The notes: generated from the letters alone by a model not told the origin. 63,422 nt of DNA from an uncultured Mediterraneibacter sp. (GCA_934309345.1 CAKRDD010000022.1:1-63422), one strand, 5' to 3'; positions 8,561-17,353 are shown, counted from the stretch's first letter. Numbers and translations: made by a program.

Positions 8561-9505
8561 TTAAAGGTGGATTCTTGTTCCGGTCTCACCAAGAATTCCG
8601 TCTTTTGCTTTCTCAAGCAGTGTGATCAGTGACTGTCTTCCAGGTTTTGATTCAGCAAAGTCAAGCGCTGCCTGTACCTTAGGAAGCATAGAACCAGGAG
8701 CGAAGTGTCCTTCTTCTACATACTGTTTTGCTTCATCAACTGTCACATCGTCAAGCCATTTCTCATCCGGCTTTCCGTAGTTCAGTGCAACTTTCTCAAC
8801 AGCAGTCAGGATGATGAGGAAGTCTGCGTCGAGCTCTTTGGCAAGGAGAGCACTTGCAAAGTCCTTATCAATAACTGCACTTGCACCTTTCAGGTGGTTG
8901 CCCTGGCGCATAACCGGGATTCCACCGCCGCCACAGGCAATAACAAGGTCACCGGAGTCAACCATTGTACGGATTGTACCGATCTCAACGATCTCCTGCG
9001 GTTTTGGAGATGCTACAACACGGCGGTATCCGCGTCCTGCATCTTCTTTCATGATATAATCATATTTCTCAGCCATAACATCAGCTTCTTCCTTAGAAAG
9101 GAATTTACCGATTGGCTTGGATGGTGTCTCGAAAGCCGGATCATCAGCATCCACGCGAACCTGAGTGATCATTGTAGCAACCGGGATATCATGGATTCCT
9201 CTGTTGAACAATTCTTCTCTCAGAGCATTCTGCAGGTCATATCCGATATAAGCCTGGCTCATTGCAACACATACAGAAAGTGGTGTGTTTGGCTGTTTCT
9301 CATCCTCGTGTGTCAATGCGATCATAGCGTTGTTGATCATACCAACCTGAGGACCATTGCCATGTGCTACGACTACTTCGCAGCCTTCCTGAATCAGGTC
9401 TACGATCGCGCGTGCTGTAATCTTAACAGCAGCCATCTGCTCAGGAAGAGTATTGCCAAGGGCATTTCCGCCGAGGGCAATGACAATACGTTTTTTCTTT
9501 TCCAT
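8561..9505 (-). CDS. arcC: Carbamate kinase
   Basis: A 314-residue amino-acid-kinase-fold enzyme that uses carbamoyl phosphate and ADP to make ATP, ammonia and CO2. Typical elements are IVIALGGNALGNTLPEQM at the N-terminus, VVAHGNGPQVGMINN, and CGGGGIPV with the downstream VIDKDFASALLA. It is the last gene of the leftward operon after ygeW, which would supply carbamoyl phosphate. This pairing (ygeW with yqeA in E. coli) points to substrate-level ATP synthesis during breakdown of a ureido or purine-derived compound rather than arginine, since no arginine deiminase is present. GGAGG precedes the ATG; a stable hairpin lies in the gap to ygeW. Confidence 0.94.
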   Translation of the reverse strand: MEKKKRIVIALGGNALGNTLPEQMAAVKITARAIVDLIQEGCEVVVAHGNGPQVGMINNAMIALTHEDEKQPNTPLSVCVAMSQAYIGYDLQNALREELFNRGIHDIPVATMITQVRVDADDPAFETPSKPIGKFLSKEEADVMAEKYDYIMKEDAGRGYRRVVASPKPQEIVEIGTIRTMVDSGDLVIACGGGGIPVMRQGNHLKGASAVIDKDFASALLAKELDADFLIILTAVEKVALNYGKPDEKWLDDVTVDEAKQYVEEGHFAPGSMLPKVQAALDFAESKPGRQSLITLLEKAKDGILGETGTRIHL

Positions 9506-9535
9506 TTTAGGATCCTCCGTATTTACTGTAAAGGT

Positions 9536-9570
9536 ATTGTACAGGTCTGAAAGATTCAGGCCTGTACAAT
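9536..9570. promoter_or_regulatory. Intercistronic 15-bp hairpin between ygeW and arcC
   Basis: ATTGTACAGGTCTGA at 9536-9550 pairs with 9556-9570 (one G-U pair, 5-base loop). In the leftward transcript it lies about 30 bases before the arcC start codon and has no U-tract, so it is more likely an mRNA processing or stabilising element than a terminator. Confidence 0.6.
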
Positions 9571-9622
9571 GAGTTACTAATTAAGGTAACTATGAAACTA
9601 TTCTTGTCTAAGAGATTTGAGA

Positions 9623-10819
9623 TTAATCAAAAATTCTAGACACTCCTCTTTCTTCGAGTTTCTTCAGGATTTCCTGTGGGTTCTCGAATTTAGCGAGGAA
9701 GATCATAGCTGCGATGATGTATGGTTTGAAGCTTGCTTCTTTGTAAAGTGGATCTCTGTAACGATCGAATACGGAAGCGTCAACTTCACCTTCTTCACAG
9801 CTTACGCCTGTGATGTCAGCTGGCAGACAGTGCATGTAAAGAGCTTTTCCGTCTTTTGTTGTAGCCATGAGCTCTTCTGTACAAGCCCAGTCTTTGTGCT
9901 CTGCGTTCTGAGCAAGAAGTTCTTTCTCAAGAGCTTTGATACCTTCTGTATCTCCGTTTCCGTAAAGCTCTGTACGTTTTTCCATAGCTGCAAATGGAGC
10001 CCAGCTCTTTGGATATACGATATCAGCATCTTTGAATGCCTCAGCCATGTCGTTTGTCTTTGTGAAAGATCCGCCGGATTTCTTAGCGTTCTCAGCAGCA
10101 ACAGCCTCAACCTCTGGGAATACTTCGTATCCTTCTGGATGAGCAAGTACAACGTCCATTCCGAAACGAGTCATCAGACCGATGATTCCCTGTGGAACAG
10201 AAAGTGGTTTTCCATAAGATGGTGAGTAAGCCCATGTCATAGCAAGTTTTTTGCCTTTCAGGTTCTCAACTCCGCCGAACTCGTGGATAATGTGAAGCAT
10301 ATCAGCCATAGCCTGTGTTGGGTGGTCAATGTCGCACTGCAGGTTTACAAGAGTAGGTTTCTGCTCAAGAATTCCATCTTTGTTTCCCTGTGTTACAGCG
10401 TCAACAACTTCGTGCATATATTTGTTACCTTTTCCGATGTACATATCATCACGGATACCGATAACGTCAGCCATGAAGGAGATCATGTTAGCTGTCTCAC
10501 GAACTGTCTCACCGTGAGCAACCTGAGATTTTCCTTCGTCAAGATCCTGAACCTCAAGACCAAGAAGGTTACAAGCAGAAGCGAAAGAGAAACGTGTACG
10601 TGTGGAATTGTCACGGAACAGAGAAATTCCAAGTCCGCTCTCGAATACCTTTGTGGAAATGTTGTTCTCTCTCATGTAACGAAGAGCGTCAGCTACTGTA
10701 AATACAGCCTCGATCTCGTCGTCTGTTTTCTCCCATGTAAGGAAGAAGTCACCATTGTACATCTCTTTGAAGTTGAGTGCGTTCAGTTTGTCAATATATC
10801 CCTGTAATTTTGCGTCCAT
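9623..10819 (-). CDS. ygeW: Knotted carbamoyltransferase YgeW
   Basis: A 398-residue member of the aspartate/ornithine carbamoyltransferase superfamily. The carbamoyl-phosphate site is visible as STRTRFSFASACNLLG, and the family-typical AHGETVRETANMISFMADVIGIRDD and CLPADITGVSCEEGEVD follow. YgeW proteins are a separate knotted branch whose physiological substrate is unsettled; in this genetic context an oxamate-, ureido- or purine-derived carbamoyl donor is most plausible (inference). In the direction of transcription it lies between ygeY and arcC. GGAGG stands nine bases before the ATG. Two hairpins occupy the 147-base gap upstream. Confidence 0.92.
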   Translation of the reverse strand: MDAKLQGYIDKLNALNFKEMYNGDFFLTWEKTDDEIEAVFTVADALRYMRENNISTKVFESGLGISLFRDNSTRTRFSFASACNLLGLEVQDLDEGKSQVAHGETVRETANMISFMADVIGIRDDMYIGKGNKYMHEVVDAVTQGNKDGILEQKPTLVNLQCDIDHPTQAMADMLHIIHEFGGVENLKGKKLAMTWAYSPSYGKPLSVPQGIIGLMTRFGMDVVLAHPEGYEVFPEVEAVAAENAKKSGGSFTKTNDMAEAFKDADIVYPKSWAPFAAMEKRTELYGNGDTEGIKALEKELLAQNAEHKDWACTEELMATTKDGKALYMHCLPADITGVSCEEGEVDASVFDRYRDPLYKEASFKPYIIAAMIFLAKFENPQEILKKLEERGVSRIFD

Positions 10820-10877
10820 CTTTAAAATCCTCCTGATTAAAATGAATTATTTGTTTTTAGGTTTATTAGCCAAGGCA

Positions 10878-10946
10878 GTTCCGACCGGAAAATATCCCGG
10901 TCAGAACGCCATAGGTTCAATGAAATCGTTGCGTGATCACACGCAA
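10878..10946. promoter_or_regulatory. Two hairpins between ygeY and ygeW
   Basis: GTTC-C-GACCGG at 10878-10888 pairs with CCGGTC-A-GAAC at 10897-10907; then TTGCGTG-ATCA-CACGCAA at 10929-10946 forms a second 7-bp hairpin. Neither has a U-tract. They sit in the 147-base gap before ygeW and may set relative expression within the operon. Confidence 0.5.
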
Positions 10947-10966
10947 ATGCGTTAGCAATTACTGAA

Positions 10967-12277
10967 TTACTCAGCGTAAGACAGTGGAAGTGCAGCGTAT
11001 ACTGCAGCACATGTTACGAGATCCTGTTTCCATGTCATCTCGTTTGGTGCATGAGCCTGAGCCTCTGCTCCAGGTCCGAATCCGATACATGGGATTCCGT
11101 TTCTACCCATGATAGAAACACCGTTTGTGGAGAATGTCCACTTATCTGTCAGTGGGCGAGCCTGACGCATCTCAAGTGTGTCAGCAGCACCGATTCTCTG
11201 ATCTCCGTAAAGTCCTGTGTAAGCTTTCTCAAGAGCCTTAGTTACTTTGTGATCTTTCGGAATAGCCCATGTTGGGAAGTAGCACTCGATCTCGTATACA
11301 CATCCTGTGTAGGACGGACGATCATAGTTGTACATAGAAACAACAACGTCATCACCGTATTTCTTAACGCTTGGCAGGTTACGGATCTCATCTAAGCAGC
11401 TCTCCCATGTCTCTCCGAATGTCATACGACGGTCAAGAGATACAGCACAGGAATCTGCTACTGCACAACGGCTTGGTGATGTGTAGAAGATCTGAGATGT
11501 TGTAACTGTTCCACGTCCAAGGAAACGAGCCTCTTCGTAGTCTGGGTTGAATTTCGGGTTAAGCATTTTAACAAGACCTTTGATCTCTGTCTCGTCAGCG
11601 TCATCGTTCTCGTTAAGAGCACGAACATCCTGAAGAATGTCAGCCATCTTGTAGATTGCGTTGTCTCCACGCTCCGGAGCAGAACCGTGACAGGAAACTC
11701 CCTTAACATCAATACGGATTTCCATACGTCCTCTCTGTCCACGGTAGATACCACCGTCTGTAGGCTCTGTAGAAACTACGAACTCCGGACGGATCTTGTC
11801 TTCGTTGATAATGTACTGCCAGCAAAGTCCGTCACAGTCTTCTTCCTGAACTGTACCAACAACCATTACTTTGTATCCTTCTGGAATGAGTCCGAGATCT
11901 TTCATGATCTTTGCTCCGTATACACCAGATACGATACCGCCACACTGGTCAGATACTCCACGTCCACCGATCTCTGTCTCTGTCTCGTATCCATCGTATG
12001 GATCGAATTTCCAGTTCTCGATGTTACCGATACCTACTGTATCGATATGTGCGTCAAATGCGATGATCTTGTCGCCAGTTCCCATGAATCCCATAACATT
12101 TCCCTGTGGGTCAATGACAACTTCGTCAAATCCAACTTTCTTCATCTCAGCAGCGATTGTCTCTACGTGAGCTTTCTCATCGCAGCTTTCTCCTGGATTT
12201 TTTACGATAGCACGAAGGAAAGCTGTCATGTCTTTCTCATAGCCTTTTGCATACTCTTTGATTTTGTTAAGATCCAT
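10967..12277 (-). CDS. ygeY: YgeY family selenium-metabolism-linked hydrolase (M20 family)
   Basis: A 436-residue M20-type metallohydrolase of the YgeY family. Metal-binding elements are seen in AFDAHIDTVGIG, the following GRGVSDQCGGIVSG, and TVQEEDCDGLCWQ, with the dimerisation domain in the middle and a GFGPGAEAQAHAPNE metal-ligand segment near the end. The family is tied to selenium-dependent molybdenum hydroxylase loci and is implicated, with YgeX, in breaking down ring-opened purine products in gut bacteria. It lies between ygeX and ygeW in the leftward operon, 69 bases after ygeX, with AAAGGAG before its ATG. Confidence 0.92.
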   Translation of the reverse strand: MDLNKIKEYAKGYEKDMTAFLRAIVKNPGESCDEKAHVETIAAEMKKVGFDEVVIDPQGNVMGFMGTGDKIIAFDAHIDTVGIGNIENWKFDPYDGYETETEIGGRGVSDQCGGIVSGVYGAKIMKDLGLIPEGYKVMVVGTVQEEDCDGLCWQYIINEDKIRPEFVVSTEPTDGGIYRGQRGRMEIRIDVKGVSCHGSAPERGDNAIYKMADILQDVRALNENDDADETEIKGLVKMLNPKFNPDYEEARFLGRGTVTTSQIFYTSPSRCAVADSCAVSLDRRMTFGETWESCLDEIRNLPSVKKYGDDVVVSMYNYDRPSYTGCVYEIECYFPTWAIPKDHKVTKALEKAYTGLYGDQRIGAADTLEMRQARPLTDKWTFSTNGVSIMGRNGIPCIGFGPGAEAQAHAPNEMTWKQDLVTCAAVYAALPLSYAE

Positions 12278-12346
12278 TGTTCTTCTCCTTTTGAAATAAA
12301 ATCTTGTTTTTGTGTTACAGTTTCTTCTTATTAGTATAAGAAATGA

Positions 12347-13552
12347 TTATCTCTCATTTCCGTCCCAGACAATTGATTTGTATCTGTCCGGATCAGTGTC
12401 TCCCTCAGTAGAGAAGAGAAGTACTCTTGAGTTCTCATCCAGTCCGAGGTGATCTCTGAGCGGTTTGTACTCATCCATTGTCATGATGCACGCAAGTGTT
12501 CCAAACGGTGCGGCTCCGGATTCTCCGGATGTAACAGGCTGATCACCTTTGAAAGGTGCAGCGAGCATACGCATACCTTTGGCAGCAACCCAGTCAGGTG
12601 TTGCGATAAATGTATCAACGTGGTTTTTCAGGATATCCCATGAAATTGTGTTCGGCTCTCCACAGGCAAGACCAGCCATGATCGTAACCATGTCTCCGTC
12701 TACGATGCGGATAGCTCCGTCCTTAGCACATGCTCCTTTGTAAAGACATGCAGCAGGCTCAGCTTCAACAACAACAACTTTCGGTGGGTTTTCCGGATAG
12801 CGGTTAGCGAAGAATCCCTGAACTGCTCCGGCAAGTGAACCAACACCAGCCTGAATAAATACATGTGTCGGACGCTCACATCCAGCTTCGTGAAGCTGAT
12901 CATCAGCCTCGTTAGCCATTGTTCCGTATCCCTGCATGATCCATGCCGGAATCTCTTCATATCCGTCCCAGGCTGTATCCTGAACCATTACGCCGTTCTC
13001 TGTCTTCTCTGCCATAGCGTTAGCCATACGAACACATTCGTCGTAGTTTTCCTCTTCGATCGTAGCTTTCGCTCCTTCTTTCAGGATGTTGTTCAGTCTT
13101 GTCTGAGTTGATCCCTTCGGCATAAGTACTACAGATTTCTGTCCAAGCTTGTTCGCTGCCCATGCAACACCACGTCCGTGGTTACCATCTGTTGCAGTGA
13201 AGAAAGTAGCCTGTCCGAATTCATTACGCAGTTCGTCAGATGTAAGAACGTTGTAAGGAAGTTCTGAAACATCCTTTCCTGTCTGCTTTGCAATGTAGCG
13301 AGCCATTGCGAAAGATCCGCCGAGTACTTTGAATGCGTTCAGTCCGAAACGATAAGACTCATCTTTTACATAGACCTCTTTCAGTCCAAGGTATGCAGCC
13401 ATGTGATCCAGTTTTGCAAGTGGTGTAACACTGTACTGCGGGAAGCTCTCATGGAATGCGCGAGCTTTCGCTACATTCTCAAGTGACATTACCTGAAGCT
13501 GAGAGTCATCTGTTTTTGGCATTTCGTTTACTGCCCATTTGATAGTTTCCAT
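12347..13552 (-). CDS. ygeX: Diaminopropionate ammonia-lyase YgeX
   Basis: A 401-residue PLP-dependent beta-family enzyme. The Schiff-base lysine is in GLNAFKVLGGSFA; the phosphate-binding and substrate loops ATDGNHGRGVAWAA and QAGVGSLAGAVQGF are present. The characterised reaction is cleavage of 2,3-diaminopropionate to pyruvate and ammonia. In purine-catabolising gut bacteria ygeX is needed for growth on urate, consistent with its place here beside ygeY, ygeW and arcC. It follows the regulator gene by only 28 bases, with AAGGAGG before the ATG, so it is the first catabolic gene of the operon. Also named dpaL. Confidence 0.94.
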   Translation of the reverse strand: METIKWAVNEMPKTDDSQLQVMSLENVAKARAFHESFPQYSVTPLAKLDHMAAYLGLKEVYVKDESYRFGLNAFKVLGGSFAMARYIAKQTGKDVSELPYNVLTSDELRNEFGQATFFTATDGNHGRGVAWAANKLGQKSVVLMPKGSTQTRLNNILKEGAKATIEEENYDECVRMANAMAEKTENGVMVQDTAWDGYEEIPAWIMQGYGTMANEADDQLHEAGCERPTHVFIQAGVGSLAGAVQGFFANRYPENPPKVVVVEAEPAACLYKGACAKDGAIRIVDGDMVTIMAGLACGEPNTISWDILKNHVDTFIATPDWVAAKGMRMLAAPFKGDQPVTSGESGAAPFGTLACIMTMDEYKPLRDHLGLDENSRVLLFSTEGDTDPDRYKSIVWDGNER

Positions 13553-13580
13553 TGTAGTGACCTCCTTAAATTAATACGTG

Positions 13581-14219
13581 TCATTTGCCCATGTAACTGT
13601 AAAGTGTGAATTTCGATATCCCCAAATACGAAGAAACTTTATCGCCGGACTTTGTAATAAGGAAAGCACCGGCATGATCCAGATACTGGACAACAGCAAC
13701 CTTGTCATCTTTGTTCATCATTGCGACAGGTTTTCCGACCTTTGCAACGGCCTGCTCGATCAACAAATCCAGAAGTTCGTTTACATTATGTGTGATGCGC
13801 CGAGGCGAATCACCTGTAAGATCCGGAAGAGTGTCTTTCGTAGCAACCAAAGACTGAATTGCTGTACTCGCAGCTGTAAAAGCTGTGATGTCATAGTTTA
13901 ATGAGAAGATGTATGAGATTGATCCGTCGTCGTCTCTTATATAGAAGGTACTCGATTTCAGAATCCGTCCATCTTCTGTTTTAGTAAGATAGGAAAGCTT
14001 ATCATGAATCGTTGACGGATCCGACTGAAGTGTCTCAAGAACAATTCCTGAAGGACCATCTCCGGTTTGTCGGTTCGATACATGTCCGTTCTCGATGTAC
14101 ACGATCGATCTCTCCAGATCTTTTGTCTTCAAATCATGAATTGCAATCTCACAGGAGCTTCCAAACTGAATTGCAAGTCCGTGTGCAAGCTGCTTAAGAA
14201 AATCTAAGGTATGACGCAT
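13581..14219 (-). CDS. YheO-like PAS-domain transcriptional regulator
   Basis: A 212-residue regulator. The N-terminal two thirds match the YheO-like (PAS-6) domain: LGHGLAIQFG-type start, SSCEIAIHDL and GHVSNRQTGDG. The C-terminus holds a short helix-turn-helix ending KVSSYLGISKFTLYSYMGK. It is the first gene of the leftward ygeX-ygeY-ygeW-arcC operon and also faces the ssnA operon, so it very likely controls both in response to a small molecule bound by the PAS-like domain, plausibly a purine or ureido intermediate (inference). The E. coli cluster uses the unrelated sigma-54 activator YgeV instead. The ATG at 14219 follows AGGTGG. Confidence 0.85.
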   Translation of the reverse strand: MRHTLDFLKQLAHGLAIQFGSSCEIAIHDLKTKDLERSIVYIENGHVSNRQTGDGPSGIVLETLQSDPSTIHDKLSYLTKTEDGRILKSSTFYIRDDDGSISYIFSLNYDITAFTAASTAIQSLVATKDTLPDLTGDSPRRITHNVNELLDLLIEQAVAKVGKPVAMMNKDDKVAVVQYLDHAGAFLITKSGDKVSSYLGISKFTLYSYMGK

Positions 14220-14262
14220 ATGTCCACCTGCCTTTCTGTATGCTTTCTGTCTTCATAATCCC

Positions 14263-14290
14263 ATCATATCATAAAAATCGCGATAGTCAA
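14263..14290 (-). promoter_or_regulatory. Promoter of the leftward regulator-ygeXYW-arcC operon
   Basis: On the minus strand TTGACT (14285-14290) and TATGAT (14263-14268) are separated by 16 bases. The 5' UTR would be about 35 bases. Confidence 0.7.
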
Positions 14291-14297
14291 TACCTTT

Positions 14298-14334
14298 CCT
14301 AAAAATTTTTTAGGTTACAAAAAAGTTTTTTAGA
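14298..14334. promoter_or_regulatory. Tandem AT-rich palindromes, candidate operator
   Basis: CCTAAAAATTTTTTAGG (14298-14314) is an almost perfect palindrome; a second imperfect copy, CAAAAAAGTTTTTTAG, occupies 14318-14333. Their centres lie about 19 bases apart, near two helical turns. They fill the space between the two divergent promoters and are good candidates for the binding site of the adjacent PAS-type regulator. Confidence 0.5.
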
Positions 14335-14341
14335 TTTCTTG

Positions 14342-14370
14342 TTGCATTTAGACAATTTAGATGTTATTCT
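14342..14370 (+). promoter_or_regulatory. Promoter of the ssnA operon
   Basis: TTGCAT (14342-14347) and TATTCT (14365-14370) with a 17-base spacer. Both boxes are imperfect, which suits an activated promoter. Confidence 0.5.
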
Positions 14371-14386
14371 ATGAGTATCAGAGACA

Positions 14387-14433
14387 TTGATGTACGAAAT
14401 GCACATAACAGGCAGATGGCATTTTTACATCAA
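14387..14433 (+). promoter_or_regulatory. Structured 5' leader of ssnA
   Basis: TTGATGTA (14387-14394) pairs with TACATCAA (14426-14433); inside it AAATGC (14397-14402) pairs with GCATTT (14419-14424), leaving a 16-base apical loop. The element starts about ten bases after the predicted transcription start and ends 35 bases before the ssnA ATG. No known riboswitch class was recognised. Confidence 0.5.
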
Positions 14434-14468
14434 AGTGTAGAAATTCATAAAAAAGGAGAGTTACAATT

Positions 14469-15803
14469 ATGTTGATCTTAGGTAACGGTAGAGTTGTGAC
14501 AAGAAACCCTGAATGTCCTTATATGGAAGAGGGTGCAGTAGCAATTGATGGCAAAGTGATCTGTAAGGTTGGACCGACAGAGGAGTTGAAGAAGGCTTAT
14601 CCAGACGCAGAGTTTATTGATGCAAAAGGTGGAGTGATCATGCCGGCATTCATTAATACGCACGAGCATATCTACAGTTCTTTTGCAAGAGGACTTTCTA
14701 TTAATGGATACAATCCAACAGGACTGCTCAGCATTCTTGACGGAATGTGGTGGACACTGGACAGAAACCTGACACTGAATGATACTTATTTAAGTGCTAT
14801 GGCTACTTATATTGATTCTATTAAGAATGGTGTAACAACAGTATTTGACCATCATGCAAGTTTTGGAGCTATCAAAGGTTCCTTATTTGAAATCGAAAGA
14901 GCAGCGAAGGAAACAGGAGTTCGTTCCTGTCTCTGTTATGAAGTTTCCGACAGAGATGGAAAAGACAAGGCGAAAGAGTCTGTAATGGAGAATGCAGAAT
15001 TTATCCGTCATGCACTGAAGGATGACAGCGGAATGATCGCCGGAATGATGGGTATGCATGCACAGTTTACAATCTCAGATGAGACAATGGAACTTGCAGC
15101 AGCAAACAAACCGGATGAAGTTGGTTATCACATTCATGTTGCAGAGGGAATTGAAGACTTGCATCACTGCCTGAAACATTACGGAAAGAGAATTGTTGAC
15201 CGTCTGATGGACTTCAATATTCTTGGGGAGAAGACATTGCTTGGACATTGTATCTACATCAACCCACATGAGATGGATCTGATCAAAGATACAAACACAA
15301 TGGTTGTTCACAATCCGGAATCCAATATGGGAAATGCCTGCGGATGCCCTCCAACAATGGAACTTGTACACAGAGGAATCCTTACAGGACTTGGAACAGA
15401 CGGATATACACATGATATGATGGAATCCTTCAAAGTGGCAAATATTCTTCATAAACATCACCTTTGCGATCCAAATGCAGCATGGGGAGAAGTTCCGAAG
15501 ATGCTTTTCGAGAACAATGCGAAGATTGCAGGACGTTATTTCGACCAGAAGCTCGGTGTTCTTGAAGAAGGCGCAGCAGCAGATGTGATCATTGTTAATT
15601 ACAATCCGCTGACACCAATGAATGAGAATAATATCAATGGCCATCTTGTATTCGGTGTGACAGGACATGACGTTGTAACAACTGTTGCAAACGGTAAAGT
15701 ATTGATGAAAGACAGAAGACTGACGGAGATTGATGAAGCAAAAGTAATGGCAGACTGCAGACAGGCAGCAGCCGAACTTGGAAAACGTATCAACAGCCGT
15801 TAG
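14469..15803 (+). CDS. ssnA: Putative aminohydrolase SsnA
   Basis: A 444-residue amidohydrolase of the SsnA family. Metal ligands are seen in AFINTHEHIYSSFARG (HxH-like), YHIHVAEG, LGHCIYINPHEMD and the catalytic Asp in LGTDGYTHDMM. SsnA is a constant member of selenium/molybdenum hydroxylase and urate-degradation clusters; its exact substrate is not firmly established, but a purine or ring-opened purine with an exocyclic or ring C-N bond is likely. ATG 14469 is preceded by AAAGGAG. It heads the rightward set with the permease and ygfK. Length equals the E. coli protein. Confidence 0.92.
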   Translation: MLILGNGRVVTRNPECPYMEEGAVAIDGKVICKVGPTEELKKAYPDAEFIDAKGGVIMPAFINTHEHIYSSFARGLSINGYNPTGLLSILDGMWWTLDRNLTLNDTYLSAMATYIDSIKNGVTTVFDHHASFGAIKGSLFEIERAAKETGVRSCLCYEVSDRDGKDKAKESVMENAEFIRHALKDDSGMIAGMMGMHAQFTISDETMELAAANKPDEVGYHIHVAEGIEDLHHCLKHYGKRIVDRLMDFNILGEKTLLGHCIYINPHEMDLIKDTNTMVVHNPESNMGNACGCPPTMELVHRGILTGLGTDGYTHDMMESFKVANILHKHHLCDPNAAWGEVPKMLFENNAKIAGRYFDQKLGVLEEGAAADVIIVNYNPLTPMNENNINGHLVFGVTGHDVVTTVANGKVLMKDRRLTEIDEAKVMADCRQAAAELGKRINSR

Positions 15804-15816
15804 GCTTAGATTGACG

Positions 15817-15863
15817 GATACTGTTCATTAATGTTAACATATATAACAGATGTGGACAGTATC
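15817..15863 (+). promoter_or_regulatory. Intercistronic stem between ssnA and the permease gene
   Basis: GATACTGT (15817-15824) pairs with ACAGTATC (15856-15863); CAT/ATG and GTTA/TAAC can pair inside. There is no U-tract. It probably modulates read-through or mRNA decay between ssnA and the transporter. Confidence 0.45.
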
Positions 15864-15910
15864 TTTGGTCGCACATTTTGTCAAAACTAACCGGAAAGGA
15901 CAATAAAATA

Positions 15911-17353
15911 ATGAAAGAAAAGAAATCAGAAGCACCTCGCAGAGGAAATGAAGAACTGTTTAAGTGGGATGGTAACCCGACATTCGGTCAGATACTTCCA
16001 CTGGCTGCCCAGCATGTACTTGCAGCAGTTGTAGGATGTGTTACACCGGCGATCCTGGTTGCAAATGCAGCGAACAATGCAGGCGGAAATGTAAACATGG
16101 GTCTTTTGATCCAGATGTCACTTGTATTTGCAGCATTGTCAACATTCCTTCAGTTGTATGGAAATAAGTTCCATCTTGGATCCGGACTCCCGGTCATCAT
16201 TGGAGTAAGTTTTGCTTATGTTCCGACAATGACAGCAATTGCAGCACAGGCACAGGATGTCAACACTATTTTTGGAGCGATGATCATAGGTGGTATCGTA
16301 GCGATCGTAGTAGGACTTACTGTTAAGCAGATCAGAAAGGTGTTCCCACCACTGGTAATCGGAACCGTTATCTTTGCGATCGGTCTGTCTCTTTATAAGA
16401 CAGCTATCAACTACATGGCTGGAAACTCCGCGAACACATATGAAGTGATCGTAGAGCAGAGAGGTCAGACAGCAGCACTTGTGTATGGTTCCTGGCAGAA
16501 CTGGCTCGTATCCCTTGTAACACTGGCAATCGTAATCGGTCTGAACCATTACGGAAAAGGACTTTTCAAACTCGCATCTATCCTGATCGGTCTGATCTGT
16601 GGATATGTACTTGCACTGTGCTTTGGAATGGTTGATTTCTCAGCACTTTCAAATGCAGGTTGGTTCCAGCTTCCAAAACCGTTCGCTTTTGGTGTGAAAT
16701 TCGATATCTCAGCGATTATTCCGCTGGCAATTTTGTTCCTTGTCAATTCTATTCAGGCAATGGGAGATCTCTCCGCTACAACAAGTGGTGGTATGGATCG
16801 TCTTCCTACTGACCAGGAGCTCAACGGTGGTATCATCGGTTATGGTATCAGTAATATCGTAAGTGCATGTTTCGGATGCCCTCCGACAGCAACTTACAGC
16901 CAGAATGTAGGTATCGTTGGTGCTACAAAGGTTATATCAAGAAAGGTATTTTCACTTTCTGCATTCATCCTTCTGATCGCAGGACTGATCCCGAAATTCT
17001 CAGCACTTCTGAGAACAATTCCACAGTGTGTACTTGGTGGAGCAGTAGCATCTGTATTTGCCGGTATCGCAATGACAGGTATCAAGCTTCTCGTAAGTGA
17101 GGGAATGTCTACAAGAAATACAACAGTTGCAGGATTATCTATTGCAATCGGTATGGGTGTTTCTTTAAGCAGCGGATGTTTAAATCAGATGACATCAACA
17201 ATCTACGACGGATTGGGAATGACAATGGGGCTTGAGAACTTCCAGTCCATTATCAATAATACATTTGCATCATCACCGGTTGTACTGGCGACGATCTTTG
17301 CAGTTATTTTGAATCTGGTTCTTCCGAAAGATCCAAAGCCGGAGGCAAAATAA
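15911..17353 (+). CDS. Purine (xanthine/urate) permease, NCS2 family
   Basis: A 480-residue membrane transporter with about 14 hydrophobic segments. NCS2 hallmarks are visible: QHVLAAVVGCVTPAILVANAA in the first helix, SGLPVIIGVSFAYVP, and the signature region GDLSATTSGGMDRLPTDQELNGGIIGYGISN with CPPTATYSQNVGIVGATKV. This branch includes XanQ/PbuX/UacT-type purine importers; context favours xanthine or urate over uracil. ATG 15911 with AAAGGA ten bases upstream is chosen over the TTG at 15878. It lies between ssnA and ygfK, so substrate uptake and breakdown are co-expressed. Confidence 0.92.
   Translation: MKEKKSEAPRRGNEELFKWDGNPTFGQILPLAAQHVLAAVVGCVTPAILVANAANNAGGNVNMGLLIQMSLVFAALSTFLQLYGNKFHLGSGLPVIIGVSFAYVPTMTAIAAQAQDVNTIFGAMIIGGIVAIVVGLTVKQIRKVFPPLVIGTVIFAIGLSLYKTAINYMAGNSANTYEVIVEQRGQTAALVYGSWQNWLVSLVTLAIVIGLNHYGKGLFKLASILIGLICGYVLALCFGMVDFSALSNAGWFQLPKPFAFGVKFDISAIIPLAILFLVNSIQAMGDLSATTSGGMDRLPTDQELNGGIIGYGISNIVSACFGCPPTATYSQNVGIVGATKVISRKVFSLSAFILLIAGLIPKFSALLRTIPQCVLGGAVASVFAGIAMTGIKLLVSEGMSTRNTTVAGLSIAIGMGVSLSSGCLNQMTSTIYDGLGMTMGLENFQSIINNTFASSPVVLATIFAVILNLVLPKDPKPEAK

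Noticed and set aside
8705..9550. 281-residue plus-strand open frame opposite arcC
   Set aside because: Antisense shadow of a strong coding region, with no family resemblance and no RBS.
13581..14219. Sigma-54 activator like E. coli YgeV
   Set aside because: The protein is 212 residues, lacks an AAA+ domain and matches the YheO-like PAS family instead.
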